The notes beneath the pieces are model-generated. The model was not told the origin of the DNA. It saw nothing but the letters and a program-made list of their open reading frames with translations, and made no database searches. Below are positions 33,538-41,154 of a stretch of 41,154 nucleotides of DNA, piece after piece. This DNA comes from an uncultured bacterium (GTDB lineage Bacteria > Bacillota > Clostridia > Lachnospirales > Lachnospiraceae). The stretch's first letter is position 1. Every line of letters begins with the position of its first letter. The position numbers were made by a program, and so were the translations under genes. The stretch spans positions 1 to 41,154 of the forward strand of contig CAMXIF010000028.1 in the NCBI GenBank assembly GCA_947243845.1. The letters are read 5' to 3'.

Positions 33538-34899
33538 TTATTTTTCAAAGCCATGTACCCAGTCAGCTTTCAGAAAATAGATGAGAAAGACAATGGAACT
33601 TAACGACCAGGTGAGCGGGTAAGCCCAGAAGATTACATTAATCACGGGTATGAAATGTACGATGATGGTAATGTAACTTACCCTGACAATACACCAGAAA
33701 CATAGCATGGTGAGCATAGGCACGGCAGCCTTACCGGCGCCCCTTAAGATACCGGCAATGCAGTGGGAGAAAGAGAGCAGGAAATAGAAAAGGGTTGTTA
33801 TCCGGGCATGGGTGGTGCCATAGGCAATCACCTCCGGAGTGCGGTTGAAAGCTGCAATAAGGGTTGGTATGGTAAAGTAAATAAAGACACCTACAAGTTC
33901 TGCCATGATAACAGAACACAGAATACCGAACCGGGCTCCCTTTTTGGCCCGGTCGTATTGTTTTGCGCCCAGATTCTGGCTGATAAAGGTGGTGAGCGCC
34001 ATGGCAAAACAGGTGATGGGCAAAAAGCCGAAGCCTTCTATCTTGGAATAGGCGCCGCTTCCGGCAACAGCCATCTTGCCGAACTTATTGATGTTTGACT
34101 GTACGATCACATTGGCCAGGGAAATGATGGAGTTCTGAAATCCGGCAGGCAGTCCGTTGGCAATGATCTGCTGCAGCATCGGCAGATCGAAGTGGATTTG
34201 TCTTATATAGACACGGTATTGATCAGGACTCTTGCAGGTGAGGCGGTATAGACATAAAAAGGCACTGATGAACTGCGATAGGATCGTGGCCACAGCGGCG
34301 GAGCCTACGCCCATTCCCAATACAGCCACGAACAAAAGATCCAGCAGGATATTGATGACAGACGATATCACCAGATAGATAAGCGGATGGCGGCTGTCAC
34401 CGATGGATTGCAGGATTCCTACGAAAACATTGTACATGACGAAGGACAAAGAGCCCATAAAATAAATTTTGAAATAGATGGTGGACTCCGGCAGCACATC
34501 TGCAGGCGTTCCCATCCATATGAGAATACGGGAGGTCATAAGCGTTCCGAATACGGTCAGAAAAATACCGGCAGCCAGGCCGAAAGCCACTGTGGTATGT
34601 ACTGCTTTTTTCACTTCTTGATAATCCTTGGCGCCATAATATTTTGAGATTACAACGCCGGCGCCCACAGAGATACCCTGAAAGAATCCCACCATAAGAA
34701 AAATCAGGTTTCCGGAAGAGGAAACTGCCGCCAGCGCATTGCTGTCCAGAAAATTTCCCACAATCAGGGAATCTGCAGTATTATATAACTGCTGAAAAAG
34801 ATTGCCCACAAAAAGCGGGAGGGCGAAGGCGATGATCTGCTGCCAGATACAGCCTTCTGTCAGTGATGTGGTTTGGGAAAATTTCTTATTTGTATTCAT
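33538..34899 (-). CDS. MATE-family efflux transporter
   Basis: 453 aa with about twelve membrane segments. The N-terminus (IWQQIIAFALPLFVGNLFQQLYNTADSLIVGNFL) is the MATE hallmark, and the internal repeat starts near LPMLQQIIANGLPAGFQNSIISLANVIVQ. It exports drugs or metabolites in exchange for Na+ or H+. GAGGTAAAG precedes the ATG. The stop lies 33 bp from the kinase stop on the other strand, with only a weak ACTTT/AAAGT hairpin between. Confidence 0.93.
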   Translation of the reverse strand: MNTNKKFSQTTSLTEGCIWQQIIAFALPLFVGNLFQQLYNTADSLIVGNFLDSNALAAVSSSGNLIFLMVGFFQGISVGAGVVISKYYGAKDYQEVKKAVHTTVAFGLAAGIFLTVFGTLMTSRILIWMGTPADVLPESTIYFKIYFMGSLSFVMYNVFVGILQSIGDSRHPLIYLVISSVINILLDLLFVAVLGMGVGSAAVATILSQFISAFLCLYRLTCKSPDQYRVYIRQIHFDLPMLQQIIANGLPAGFQNSIISLANVIVQSNINKFGKMAVAGSGAYSKIEGFGFLPITCFAMALTTFISQNLGAKQYDRAKKGARFGILCSVIMAELVGVFIYFTIPTLIAAFNRTPEVIAYGTTHARITTLFYFLLSFSHCIAGILRGAGKAAVPMLTMLCFWCIVRVSYITIIVHFIPVINVIFWAYPLTWSLSSIVFLIYFLKADWVHGFEK

Positions 34900-34936
34900 T
34901 TCTTTACCTCAACAATCATGGTATATGTTTATGGAT

Positions 34937-34945
34937 ATTATATCA
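34937..34945 (-). promoter_or_regulatory. Extended -10 promoter of the MATE gene
   Basis: Minus strand TGATATAAT, with TATAAT at 34937-34942 and TG at 34944-34945. No matching -35 at 17 bp. Confidence 0.6.
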
Positions 34946-34994
34946 TATTAATCTTTCTCTGCTCCAGCAAGAATTACACAGCGCTTGTTTTTCC

Positions 34995-35023
34995 TTGACC
35001 TGCCTGAAATTTCATTGTAGCAT
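34995..35023 (+). promoter_or_regulatory. Probable promoter of the EAL protein gene
   Basis: TTGACC (34995-35000), 17 bp, TAGCAT (35018-35023) immediately preceded by TG. Moderate match. Confidence 0.45.
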
Positions 35024-35065
35024 GATGTTATAGGTTTAGTGTTAGAAGATTATAGGGGTATACAT

Positions 35066-36745
35066 ATGAAAAATCAGGGGTTTTGGCATGAAAGCGAAAG
35101 CTATATTGATTCCGTGATAAATACGCTAAATATGCTGGCGGAGGATACTTATATCTATATTCTGCATCTGGGTCAGAATATGGCATGGTTTTCAGAGGCT
35201 GCGAAAGCCTATTTCGGTCTTTCGGATACGCACGCTTCAGATCATTATGAGATTATGCGGATGCTGATTCATCCGGATGATCTTTGGGAGTATGAAGAAG
35301 GTATTCCGGAGAGGATAGAGGGCAGGAATCTGGACAGAGAGTTATGCGTCCGGATGAAAGGCATTTCCGGAGAATATCATATGTTCAGTTTTCATACAGA
35401 TATTGTGACCGATGAGAAATATTCGGAAAAATATCTGCTTATTCTGATGCATAACGAGAATGTGCTGCCGAGGATCGATGCGCTGACAGATTTGTATTCG
35501 CAGGCTAGATTTTCTACAGATCTTCAGATAGAACTTGAGAAACGGCAGTCCTTTGCCGTGCTGATGATTAAATTGGAAAGATTTAATAATCTGAATATTA
35601 TTTATGGCAGCGATTTTACAAATCAAATCCTGAAAGAAACAGCGCAGCAGTTCATTTATATGATGGATGAGAACAGTGCCGTCTACCGCCTTGATGGGCC
35701 AAAGTTCGGATTTATCCTGCGAAATGCTGGCAGAGAGAAGCTGCTGCATTTTGAGCAGATGATCCGGGACAGGCTTTCAGAGGGGATTCTGGTAGATAAC
35801 AGACGGATTTCATTGAAAATATGCGCAGGGGCGGTTCTGATTGAGCAGTATGATGGTAATGCAGATTCTTTCAGTTCCAAGGCGGCTTATGCGCTGGGGC
35901 ATTCGGAGACGGAACATCAGGGAAAACTGATTATTTTTAATGACGAGGTACGCACTTCCGATAATGTGGATCTGGAACTGATGAAGGTAATTCACCAGTC
36001 AGTCAGGGAGGGGTGTGAAGGCTTCTATGTTGAGTACCAGCCTATTGTTGCTGCCGGGTCAGGTAATATTGTAGGTGCGGAAGCGCTGGTAAGATGGCGT
36101 AGGGAGCCATACGGAATCGTACCGCCCGGCCGATTTATCGAGTGGATGGAGACGGATCCTGCCATGTATGACCTTGGCAATTATGTGCTGCAGACGGCGC
36201 TGCAGGAGACTGTAGGATTATTGAAAATACTGCCGGAGTTTGTGCTCAACGTTAACGTGTCAGCGAGACAGATGGATCGGGAAGAGTTTCGTGCGGAAGT
36301 GATACGCATTCTGGAGCAGACCTCTTTTCCTGCCAGTCATTTGTGTTTGGAATTGACGGAACGCTGCCGGGACATGCCCTTGGAAGTGATTAAGAGGGAA
36401 GTGGAGTTTTTTCAGAAATGTGGTATCCGTATGGCGATGGATGATTATGGAACCGGAAGCGCCTCTTCTGGAATTGTACTATATGTCCCACTGGATGAAA
36501 TTAAGCTGGATATGAGTTTTATCCGGGGGATTACTGAGGATGTTAAGAAACAGGCCATGGTAAAATCTATTGTAGAATTTGCCAACAGCTGCGGTATGAG
36601 CACTTGTTTAGAAGGTGTAGAGACAGAAGAATTGCAGGATTATCTGCGGTTATACCAGGCGACTTGGTTCCAGGGATATTATTATTCCAGGCCGGTTGAG
36701 ATTGGAAAACTGCGGGAGCTGGTAACGAACTTAAAATGTAAATAG
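35066..36745 (+). CDS. PAS-degenerate GGDEF-EAL protein, probable c-di-GMP phosphodiesterase
   Basis: 559 aa, cytoplasmic. A PAS-like region (about 20-135) is followed by a GGDEF-type domain (about 145-300) whose signature has become LDGPKF (near residue 210), so it is unlikely to make c-di-GMP and may bind GTP or act structurally. The EAL domain (about 315-555) keeps its catalytic set: E339-A-L, the Asn of NVNVSARQ, ELTER, MDDYGTGSAS, the Lys of EIKLDMSF and LEGVETEE. It should therefore degrade c-di-GMP. The ATG at 35066 follows AGGGG; an upstream GTG at 35039 is weaker. It is followed 21 bp later by the MORN gene. Confidence 0.9.
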   Translation: MKNQGFWHESESYIDSVINTLNMLAEDTYIYILHLGQNMAWFSEAAKAYFGLSDTHASDHYEIMRMLIHPDDLWEYEEGIPERIEGRNLDRELCVRMKGISGEYHMFSFHTDIVTDEKYSEKYLLILMHNENVLPRIDALTDLYSQARFSTDLQIELEKRQSFAVLMIKLERFNNLNIIYGSDFTNQILKETAQQFIYMMDENSAVYRLDGPKFGFILRNAGREKLLHFEQMIRDRLSEGILVDNRRISLKICAGAVLIEQYDGNADSFSSKAAYALGHSETEHQGKLIIFNDEVRTSDNVDLELMKVIHQSVREGCEGFYVEYQPIVAAGSGNIVGAEALVRWRREPYGIVPPGRFIEWMETDPAMYDLGNYVLQTALQETVGLLKILPEFVLNVNVSARQMDREEFRAEVIRILEQTSFPASHLCLELTERCRDMPLEVIKREVEFFQKCGIRMAMDDYGTGSASSGIVLYVPLDEIKLDMSFIRGITEDVKKQAMVKSIVEFANSCGMSTCLEGVETEELQDYLRLYQATWFQGYYYSRPVEIGKLRELVTNLKCK

Positions 36746-36766
36746 AGAAGTGCTTGGGAGAAACAC

Positions 36767-37081
36767 ATGGAAAAAGAGAAAGTTTTATATATAGCTGAAA
36801 TTCCATATGAAACAGGAGAAATCCATTTCAGGTATTCACGCAGGATGTCAGAAGATGGAACGAAGTGGATTAGAGAAGGGCTGTTTACGGAGTATTACCA
36901 AAACGGAAATGTCGCATCAACAGGATTATATGAAGATGGCTTAGAAAACGGTCACTGGATTGATTATCATGAAAATGGGAAGATCGCTGCAGAAGGAGAC
37001 TACGTAAATGGTAAAGAATCCGGGAAATGGTCTTATTATGATGAAAATGGAAATTTAGAGGAAGAGGAGATTTTTGAGTAG
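36767..37081 (+). CDS. MORN-repeat protein (YwqK antitoxin-like)
   Basis: 104 aa with three or four MORN-type repeats (YYQNGNVASTGLYEDG, YHENGKIAAEGDYVNG, YYDENGNLEEEE). Such proteins are often annotated as YwqK-family antitoxins. No toxin gene is adjacent, so an antitoxin role is not supported here. GGGAG precedes the ATG, and it is probably co-transcribed with the EAL gene. A terminator follows. Confidence 0.78.
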   Translation: MEKEKVLYIAEIPYETGEIHFRYSRRMSEDGTKWIREGLFTEYYQNGNVASTGLYEDGLENGHWIDYHENGKIAAEGDYVNGKESGKWSYYDENGNLEEEEIFE

Positions 37082-37121
37082 TTTTCGGTGTTTGCTTGAA
37101 AATAAAGTGTTAAAGCAAAGT

Positions 37122-37166
37122 GGGTGATTCCATGCCATATAATCGCAGCAAAGAATCACCCTTTTT
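37122..37166 (+). terminator. Intrinsic terminator after the MORN gene
   Basis: GGGTGATTC (37122-37130) pairs perfectly with GAATCACCC (37153-37161), followed by five T. It also marks the last host-like signal before the mobile element. Confidence 0.85.
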
Positions 37167-37201
37167 ATATCAGTTTCTTATTTCAGCGTTTGTTTTACAT
37201 T

Positions 37202-37315
37202 TTACTCGCAACAGTCAAATCCCGGGTTAAAGGCGTAGAAATTCTTGGAGTTAAGACGATCCTGCACAATGCGGAGCGCTTCACCGAAACGGGAGGATTG
37301 AAGTAAAAATATCTC
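37202..37315 (-). pseudogene. Orphan C-terminal coding fragment beside the recombinase
   Basis: Read on the minus strand this stretch gives a well-composed protein end (LLQSSRFGEALRIVQDRL, then NSKNFYAFNPGFDCCE and a TAA at 37202-37204) with no start or upstream body. It begins where the recombinase gene ends. It may be the 3' end of a gene cut by integration, or a leftover of the element. The family is not recognised. A plus-strand frame over the same bases is less protein-like. Confidence 0.4.
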
Positions 37316-37316
37316 A

Positions 37317-38849
37317 TTAAATGTTCCAAATGATTTCAATGTTTCCGTCTGCAATCCGAATGACCTTGATGAGCGCATCGACTACCGCCTGTCTATCCTC
37401 GAAAGAGAGCGTTTCCCATATTTTTACATGGTTGGTTATCTGCTTTAATCTGCCCTCTGTATCGGTGCCGTTTGCTGTAACGATTTCTTCCTGCAAGGCT
37501 TTCCGCTCTGCGTCCAGTTCTGATATTTTTTCGTCTATGTATTTCATCAAAACGCCGCTTGCCCCGGACACTTTGGAGAGAAGTTCTTCGATTTCTTCCC
37601 CAATCTGTGTCAGACGGATTTTGGGGGTTAAGTTCTTTGGGGGAAATGCTGGCATTCCTTTTTCCACTGTGTCAGATATGCAGGAAAGCTTCTGAAACTC
37701 CGACAGCCTATCTTTGATCGCGGCAAGCATATATTTTTCCAAAACATCCGCATAAACCGTACAGCCTGCCCCTGTGCAGCCTCCTCCACGGCTTCCCGAC
37801 TGGCTGCAAACAAAGTAGCGTTCCCACTTTGTCTCTGCCTTGCGGATTGTCAGCGCATAACCGCATTTGCCGCATTTTACCTTACCTGCAAGCCATGAGT
37901 TTTTGGGCTTACAGGTCTTTGTACACTGCCGGTTATTCAGGCTCCGTTGTCGGCAGGCTAACCATGTTTTGGAGGGAATAAAGCCCTTATGCGGTGCAAG
38001 TACGATTTCTTTGCCGGACAGGTCACTCTGCCTTCTTGAAGTGGAAACCGTGCCCTTGTAGAGATAGCAGGCATTATAACCCGTAAAATCACTTGCCGGA
38101 TTATAGATGTTTGTACCTTGACTTTGGAAAAACTGGTACACATCAATATCGGCTTGCACATACACGGGATTGCGGAGCATTTCACTGATACGGGCGGTAT
38201 TCCAGTTTGCGCCGCGCAGATTTTTAATCTGGTGTTCATTCAAGTACCGCACAATATCTCCGAGGGAATTGTCCGTGTTCGTATACATGGAATATATCAG
38301 CTTTAGTTGTTCACTTTCTTCAGGGACTTCCTCGTACATGGAAGTGCGGATATTGTCAATGACCGTGTTTGTCAGACGGTAGCCGTAGGGGATACGCCCG
38401 CCCATGTAGAAGCCGCGCCTGCACCTTGCATAATAAGCGTCCGTTACACGTTTCTGTATCGTTTCCCGTTCCAGTTGGGCGAACACGATACAGATACTTA
38501 ACATAGCCCTGCCAATCGGCGTGGATGTGTCAAATTTTTCTGTGGAAGAAACAAACTCCACCTGGTATTTCTGGAATATCTCCATCATGTTTGCAAAGTC
38601 CAGAATGGAACGGCTGATACGGTCTAGTTTGTAGACGATAACCCGTTTGATTTTCCCTGTCCGAATATCATTCATCATAGTTTCAAAGCCGGGACGGTTG
38701 GTGTCCTTGCCCGAAAATCCTTTGTCCGTATATTCAATACAGGCCTCCCCGTGAGTTTCGTATCTGCAGTATTCAAGCTGACTCTCTACAGATATGCTGT
38801 CCTTTTTTTCGATGGACTGTCTGGCATATAATGCGTCATACATCGGCAT
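37317..38849 (-). CDS. Large serine recombinase of a mobile element
   Basis: 510 aa. The N-terminal resolvase domain has the catalytic Ser12 (YARQS), the Arg-rich core YKLDRISRS and FAQLERETIQKRV. A recombinase domain (about 165-270, IPYGYRL...LRGANWNTARISEMLRNPVY) follows, then a zinc ribbon (CGKCGY...C...GGGCTGAGC) and a coiled-coil region near 420-480. Such enzymes move conjugative or mobilisable elements by integrating at short specific sites. There is no ribosome site of its own; the first ATG lies inside the upstream small gene, so translation probably depends on it. Codon use and tight packing differ from the host genes to the left. Confidence 0.93.
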   Translation of the reverse strand: MPMYDALYARQSIEKKDSISVESQLEYCRYETHGEACIEYTDKGFSGKDTNRPGFETMMNDIRTGKIKRVIVYKLDRISRSILDFANMMEIFQKYQVEFVSSTEKFDTSTPIGRAMLSICIVFAQLERETIQKRVTDAYYARCRRGFYMGGRIPYGYRLTNTVIDNIRTSMYEEVPEESEQLKLIYSMYTNTDNSLGDIVRYLNEHQIKNLRGANWNTARISEMLRNPVYVQADIDVYQFFQSQGTNIYNPASDFTGYNACYLYKGTVSTSRRQSDLSGKEIVLAPHKGFIPSKTWLACRQRSLNNRQCTKTCKPKNSWLAGKVKCGKCGYALTIRKAETKWERYFVCSQSGSRGGGCTGAGCTVYADVLEKYMLAAIKDRLSEFQKLSCISDTVEKGMPAFPPKNLTPKIRLTQIGEEIEELLSKVSGASGVLMKYIDEKISELDAERKALQEEIVTANGTDTEGRLKQITNHVKIWETLSFEDRQAVVDALIKVIRIADGNIEIIWNI

Positions 38850-39039
38850 ATTTTTTGAAGATATGATAGAGCATTGACCCGATTTCCTGCCGGGTTTCCT
38901 GTTCTGATTTTTTCTGAAAGACGGGGTAGATGTTGGTAACAGTCAGCTTCATTTTATCTATAGAAAGACTTTTATCCATGGAAAGGTTTTTTATTCGTAT
39001 CTGGGTATCGGGTGTAGGAGAGTTAGCAGTTTGTTGCAT
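38836..39039 (-). CDS. 67-aa leader protein overlapping the recombinase start
   Basis: Starts at 39039 with AGAGGAGAAAG just upstream and ends in a TGA overlapping the recombinase start by 14 bp (the second recombinase ATG and this stop form ATGTATGA). The first half is polar with IRIKNLSMDKSLSIDKMK; the second half (KLTVTNIYPVFQ...IGSMLYHIFKKYA) looks helical. Position and size are like the TnpW-type small proteins that precede recombinases in clostridial elements, but I cannot confirm homology. It probably couples recombinase translation. Confidence 0.65.
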   Translation of the reverse strand: MQQTANSPTPDTQIRIKNLSMDKSLSIDKMKLTVTNIYPVFQKKSEQETRQEIGSMLYHIFKKYADV

Positions 39040-39101
39040 AAACTTTCTCCTCTGACGGTTTCCCTAAATTTTATGAAAAGCAGCAAGTACACTATAACAA
39101 A

Positions 39102-39150
39102 AGGACACCGGAAAATGACAGTGTATCAATCATCATTCTCCGGTGTTCCT
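39102..39150. other. Long hairpin in the recombinase upstream region
   Basis: AGGACACCGG (39102-39111) is the inverse of CCGGTGTTCCT (39140-39150) apart from one bulged base, around a 28-nt loop. It lies between the decayed fragment at 39173 and the leader gene. It could terminate transcription from the right or be a recombinase-region regulatory structure. Confidence 0.45.
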
Positions 39151-39172
39151 GTAGTTAACTTCAGTATTTATT

Positions 39173-39425
39173 TTATACCCATATATGAGGAAATAACCAT
39201 TCTCTAAACCGCACTTGTTCCTTCGTATATTTCTTTAATTTGGCATCACGCATGCAGCGGGCGAATGGATTATCTCTTGAATATTCAACCAATAATTGCC
39301 TTTGTCAACAGCCATTGCCTGCTGATTTTCCAAATCACATCCTGCGAACGGTTCTGTTACGGCTAATGTGCCTGGTTTGTCTCCTTTAACAGCGGCACAA
39401 AGTATACTTTGTTCTGTGCTTATTT
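39173..39425 (-). pseudogene. Frameshifted C-terminal fragment of an element protein
   Basis: Minus-strand reading gives KGDKPGTLAVTEPFAGCDL, then ENQQAMAVDK. One lost base in the AAA run changes frame, after which LLVEYSRDNPFARCMRDAK and KEQVRFREWLFPHIWV lead to a TAA at 39173-39175. The two halves join naturally if one A is restored. The upstream end merges into the CPBP gene end, with no start codon, so it is truncated as well. I do not recognise the family. It looks like a conjugative-element protein tail. Confidence 0.5.
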
Positions 39426-40195
39426 TTTAAGAACATAAAAAGGACAATCAAAGTCACATTGACGAACAGAACAAGAATGCTTCCTTCAATTTTACACACC
39501 CCGCCAGATAAAATCTCATTTCCAGTAAATGTTGTAATAAGTATGTTTGGATAGTCATCAGCAAGTGACACGCCGCCCAAAACTAATGCGCCGATTCCAT
39601 TCCATAAAAAGTGCATAATAGTAGGAGCTACAATAGAACCGCTATATTCAAGAACCGCTGTCATCAGCAAACTCATAGTAAGCACATTTAATACAGGAAT
39701 AATTCCTACTTCAAATGCCCCGCCATGCAATGCCGTAAAAAGCGCTGTAGTAACGATCGTAGCCGCTACTATATTATGCTTTTGCTTGAGCATTTGGTAC
39801 AGATAACCACGGACAAGAAGTTCCTGCATAATTGCATTTAAAAATACTGCTAACGCCTAAATAGGAAATAGAGTAATCGAATTAGTTCCGGCAAAGTTAA
39901 TAATCTTTGCTATGTACATTATCAAAACAGGAATTGCCAGCCATACAACCCCTGTAATTACTCCCACTGCTGTTCCCTTAATTGGATTATCGAACAAGTG
40001 TAATTTCATATTTTTCTTTTCAACCAACCAAAAGATGAGGGTAAAAAATATTATTGCCAATAGTGGCATAATTTCTGCCCACAATCTCCATATAGCCGGA
40101 TTTTCCGAAGATGATAACGGTAATATAGAAGATAATATTGCCCACCCTAGAAAGAATCCTATAAACTTTATAATTGTAATTGCTATTTTCTTCAA
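39386..40195 (-). pseudogene. CPBP/CAAX-type membrane protease gene split by one amber codon
   Basis: The frame is continuous except for a TAG at 39857-39859, where family logic expects Trp (TGG): ...SITLFPI-stop-ALAVFLNAIMQELLVRG. With the stop read as Trp the product is 269 aa, normal for CPBP intramembrane proteases: four or more membrane helices, motif 1 QELLVRG (the first Glu of EExxxR replaced by Gln), motif 2 FTALHGG, motif 3 HFLWN. The start is a TTG at 40193-40195 with GGAGGA 9 nt upstream. The family includes Abi and bacteriocin-immunity proteins. Confidence 0.78.
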
Positions 40196-40248
40196 AAGAA
40201 ATATCCTCCAGAACAAATATCCTCTAAAACTTCGATTTGCCGATAACA

Positions 40249-40277
40249 AGTATAGCACATTTTCCTGTCGTAAACAA
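40249..40277 (-). promoter_or_regulatory. Promoter of the CPBP gene
   Basis: Minus strand TTGTTT (40272-40277), 17 bp, TATACT (40249-40254) with extended TG one base upstream. This places the transcript start near 40242 and rules out the longer frame beginning at 40348. Confidence 0.7.
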
Positions 40278-40408
40278 TCATAGCTTATGTCCGTCCCGAC
40301 TATCCAGACCGTCAGAGACGAGTTCATGTTAAACGCCAGATTCCTCAAATAAAATTGTTAAAACAAACTTTTGCAAGCAGTGGCGCTTTCTCCCAAATTT
40401 TACTTGAA

Positions 40409-41154
40409 TCAGCAAGGTTTGCAATAATGCCTCTGTAACTCGTATATTTTTTGCTGCATTAACTCTATTAGTTCCACCGGTTCTAACACGGTTGCGTTTA
40501 TCCCAAACGGCAATAGGTAATTGGCAACCCATTCCAAAGCGTCATGGTTTATTTCCATGTCGATTATCCCGCCGCCTGTTGGAAACGTTTTTAATCCACC
40601 TGCAAGTAAACATTCACTGTCACAGTGCTTAACGCCTATATTTGTCAGTTGTATTTTTATGTGGCAATCATTTTTAACATCAGACTTTTCTAGATATTCT
40701 TGGATAGATGCAGGTATAGGGTATTTCCTTTTGGGATAGGATTTTTCCTCTATGATTTCTTGGATACGGTCAACCCGGAACACCTTGATTTGTTCTGCGG
40801 TTGTACAATAGGCGGGACAATACCAAAGCCCATTCATTGCATATAAGCCGATAGGGATAATTGTATGTGTACTTTCAGAATATGTTGACGAATACCGTAT
40901 TGTTGCGGCATGATGGTTTATGACCATCAGAAACATTGACTTCAACAATGGCGAATCGCAATGTCTGTCTGGAATCCAAAATACTACTTTGTTCTGCATC
41001 TGTGTGATACTGCTTTGTACATCTAATGGCAGACAATTCAAAAATTTTTTCAGGACAGATATGGTTTCCTGCTCAAAAGGCAAGTCACGGTGATATTGTA
41101 AGGCTTGACAGGCAAAGAAAATAGCTTTTGCTTCGCTTTCTGAAAAAGCAATAG
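40409..41154 (-). CDS. WYL-domain regulator, C-terminal part (5' end beyond window)
   Basis: The frame is open to the window edge; at least 247 codons are visible and the start is missing. The visible part begins in a helical linker (IAFSESEAKAIFFACQALQ), then a WYL-like domain (about AATIRYSSTYSESTHTIIPIGLYAMNGLWYCPAYCTTAEQIKVFRVDRI) and a C-terminal WCX-like region. The HTH should lie outside the window. An apparent TTG start at 41083 is internal. WYL regulators are frequent cargo in mobile elements. AT-rich like the CPBP gene, unlike the host genes to the left. Confidence 0.75.
   Translation of the reverse strand, partial: IAFSESEAKAIFFACQALQYHRDLPFEQETISVLKKFLNCLPLDVQSSITQMQNKVVFWIPDRHCDSPLLKSMFLMVINHHAATIRYSSTYSESTHTIIPIGLYAMNGLWYCPAYCTTAEQIKVFRVDRIQEIIEEKSYPKRKYPIPASIQEYLEKSDVKNDCHIKIQLTNIGVKHCDSECLLAGGLKTFPTGGGIIDMEINHDALEWVANYLLPFGINATVLEPVELIELMQQKIYELQRHYCKPC

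Noticed and set aside
36767..37081. Toxin-antitoxin pair around the MORN protein
   Set aside because: No toxin-like gene is adjacent on either side; the upstream gene is a PAS-GGDEF-EAL protein.
37213..37223. CAAATCCCGGG resembling a tRNA T-arm at the element edge
   Set aside because: No acceptor stem, anticodon arm or D-arm can be paired around it; it is coding sequence of the minus-strand fragment.
37124..37306. 60-codon plus-strand frame after the MORN gene
   Set aside because: It starts inside the terminator hairpin, lacks a ribosome site, and the minus-strand reading of the same bases is more protein-like.
1..41154. CRISPR arrays, rRNA and tRNA genes
   Set aside because: I saw no regularly spaced repeats, no rRNA segments and no complete tRNA cloverleaf when reading both strands by eye.

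Overview
The window looks like a chromosomal segment of an anaerobic, spore-forming Firmicute, most likely a Lachnospiraceae-type Clostridia. The reasons are an oxygen-sensitive class III ribonucleotide reductase (nrdD-nrdG), two sporulation genes (spoIVA and a spoVAF/GerA-family gene), strong GGAGG ribosome sites, many extended -10 promoters (TGnTATAAT) and moderate GC. This rests on protein and signal recognition only; no database search was run.

Layout. 1-300: edge of an IS30-like element on the minus strand with its terminal repeats. 321-4606 (+): hybrid histidine kinase, alpha/beta esterase, NYN-domain nuclease-like protein and a small lipoprotein, ended by a hairpin shared with the convergent operon. 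4688-9027 (-): an XRE-cupin regulator followed by potABCD, a complete polyamine ABC importer with overlapping or closely spaced genes. 9265-12604 (+): beta-propeller lactonase, spoIVA and a YczE-type membrane protein. 12943-20092 (+): nucleoside salvage and nucleic-acid housekeeping (purine nucleoside phosphorylase, cytidine deaminase, MTA/SAH-type deaminase, membrane MutS-like ATPase, RNase H, small membrane protein, YjjG-type nucleotidase, WYL regulator). 20140-26376 (+): aminotransferase, then nrdD-nrdG-dut (dNTP synthesis and dUTP removal) behind a strong promoter with two NrdR-like boxes, then spoVAF.

26620-30125 (+): SGNH esterase and an unusual single polypeptide joining a GH1 beta-glucosidase to a complete type I mannose-6-phosphate isomerase. 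30131-33504: a minus-strand HTH regulator, an acyltransferase-3 membrane protein and a transmembrane Ser/Thr kinase; the regulator promoter and the kinase promoter carry near-identical palindromes, suggesting one regulatory unit. 33538-37081: MATE exporter, PAS/degenerate-GGDEF/EAL protein and MORN-repeat protein.

37202-41154: a decaying mobile element on the minus strand. It holds a large serine recombinase with an overlapping small leader gene, two coding fragments, a CPBP protease gene split by one amber codon, and a WYL regulator running off the window.

The most striking observation is shared by spoIVA and spoVAF. Each has its Shine-Dalgarno sequence in the 3' arm of an intrinsic-terminator hairpin, and each has a sporulation-type promoter (sigma-E-like and sigma-G-like) whose -10 lies in the loop. 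Vegetative read-through RNA would be terminated and have its SD hidden, while sporulation transcripts would start past the 5' arm with the SD free.
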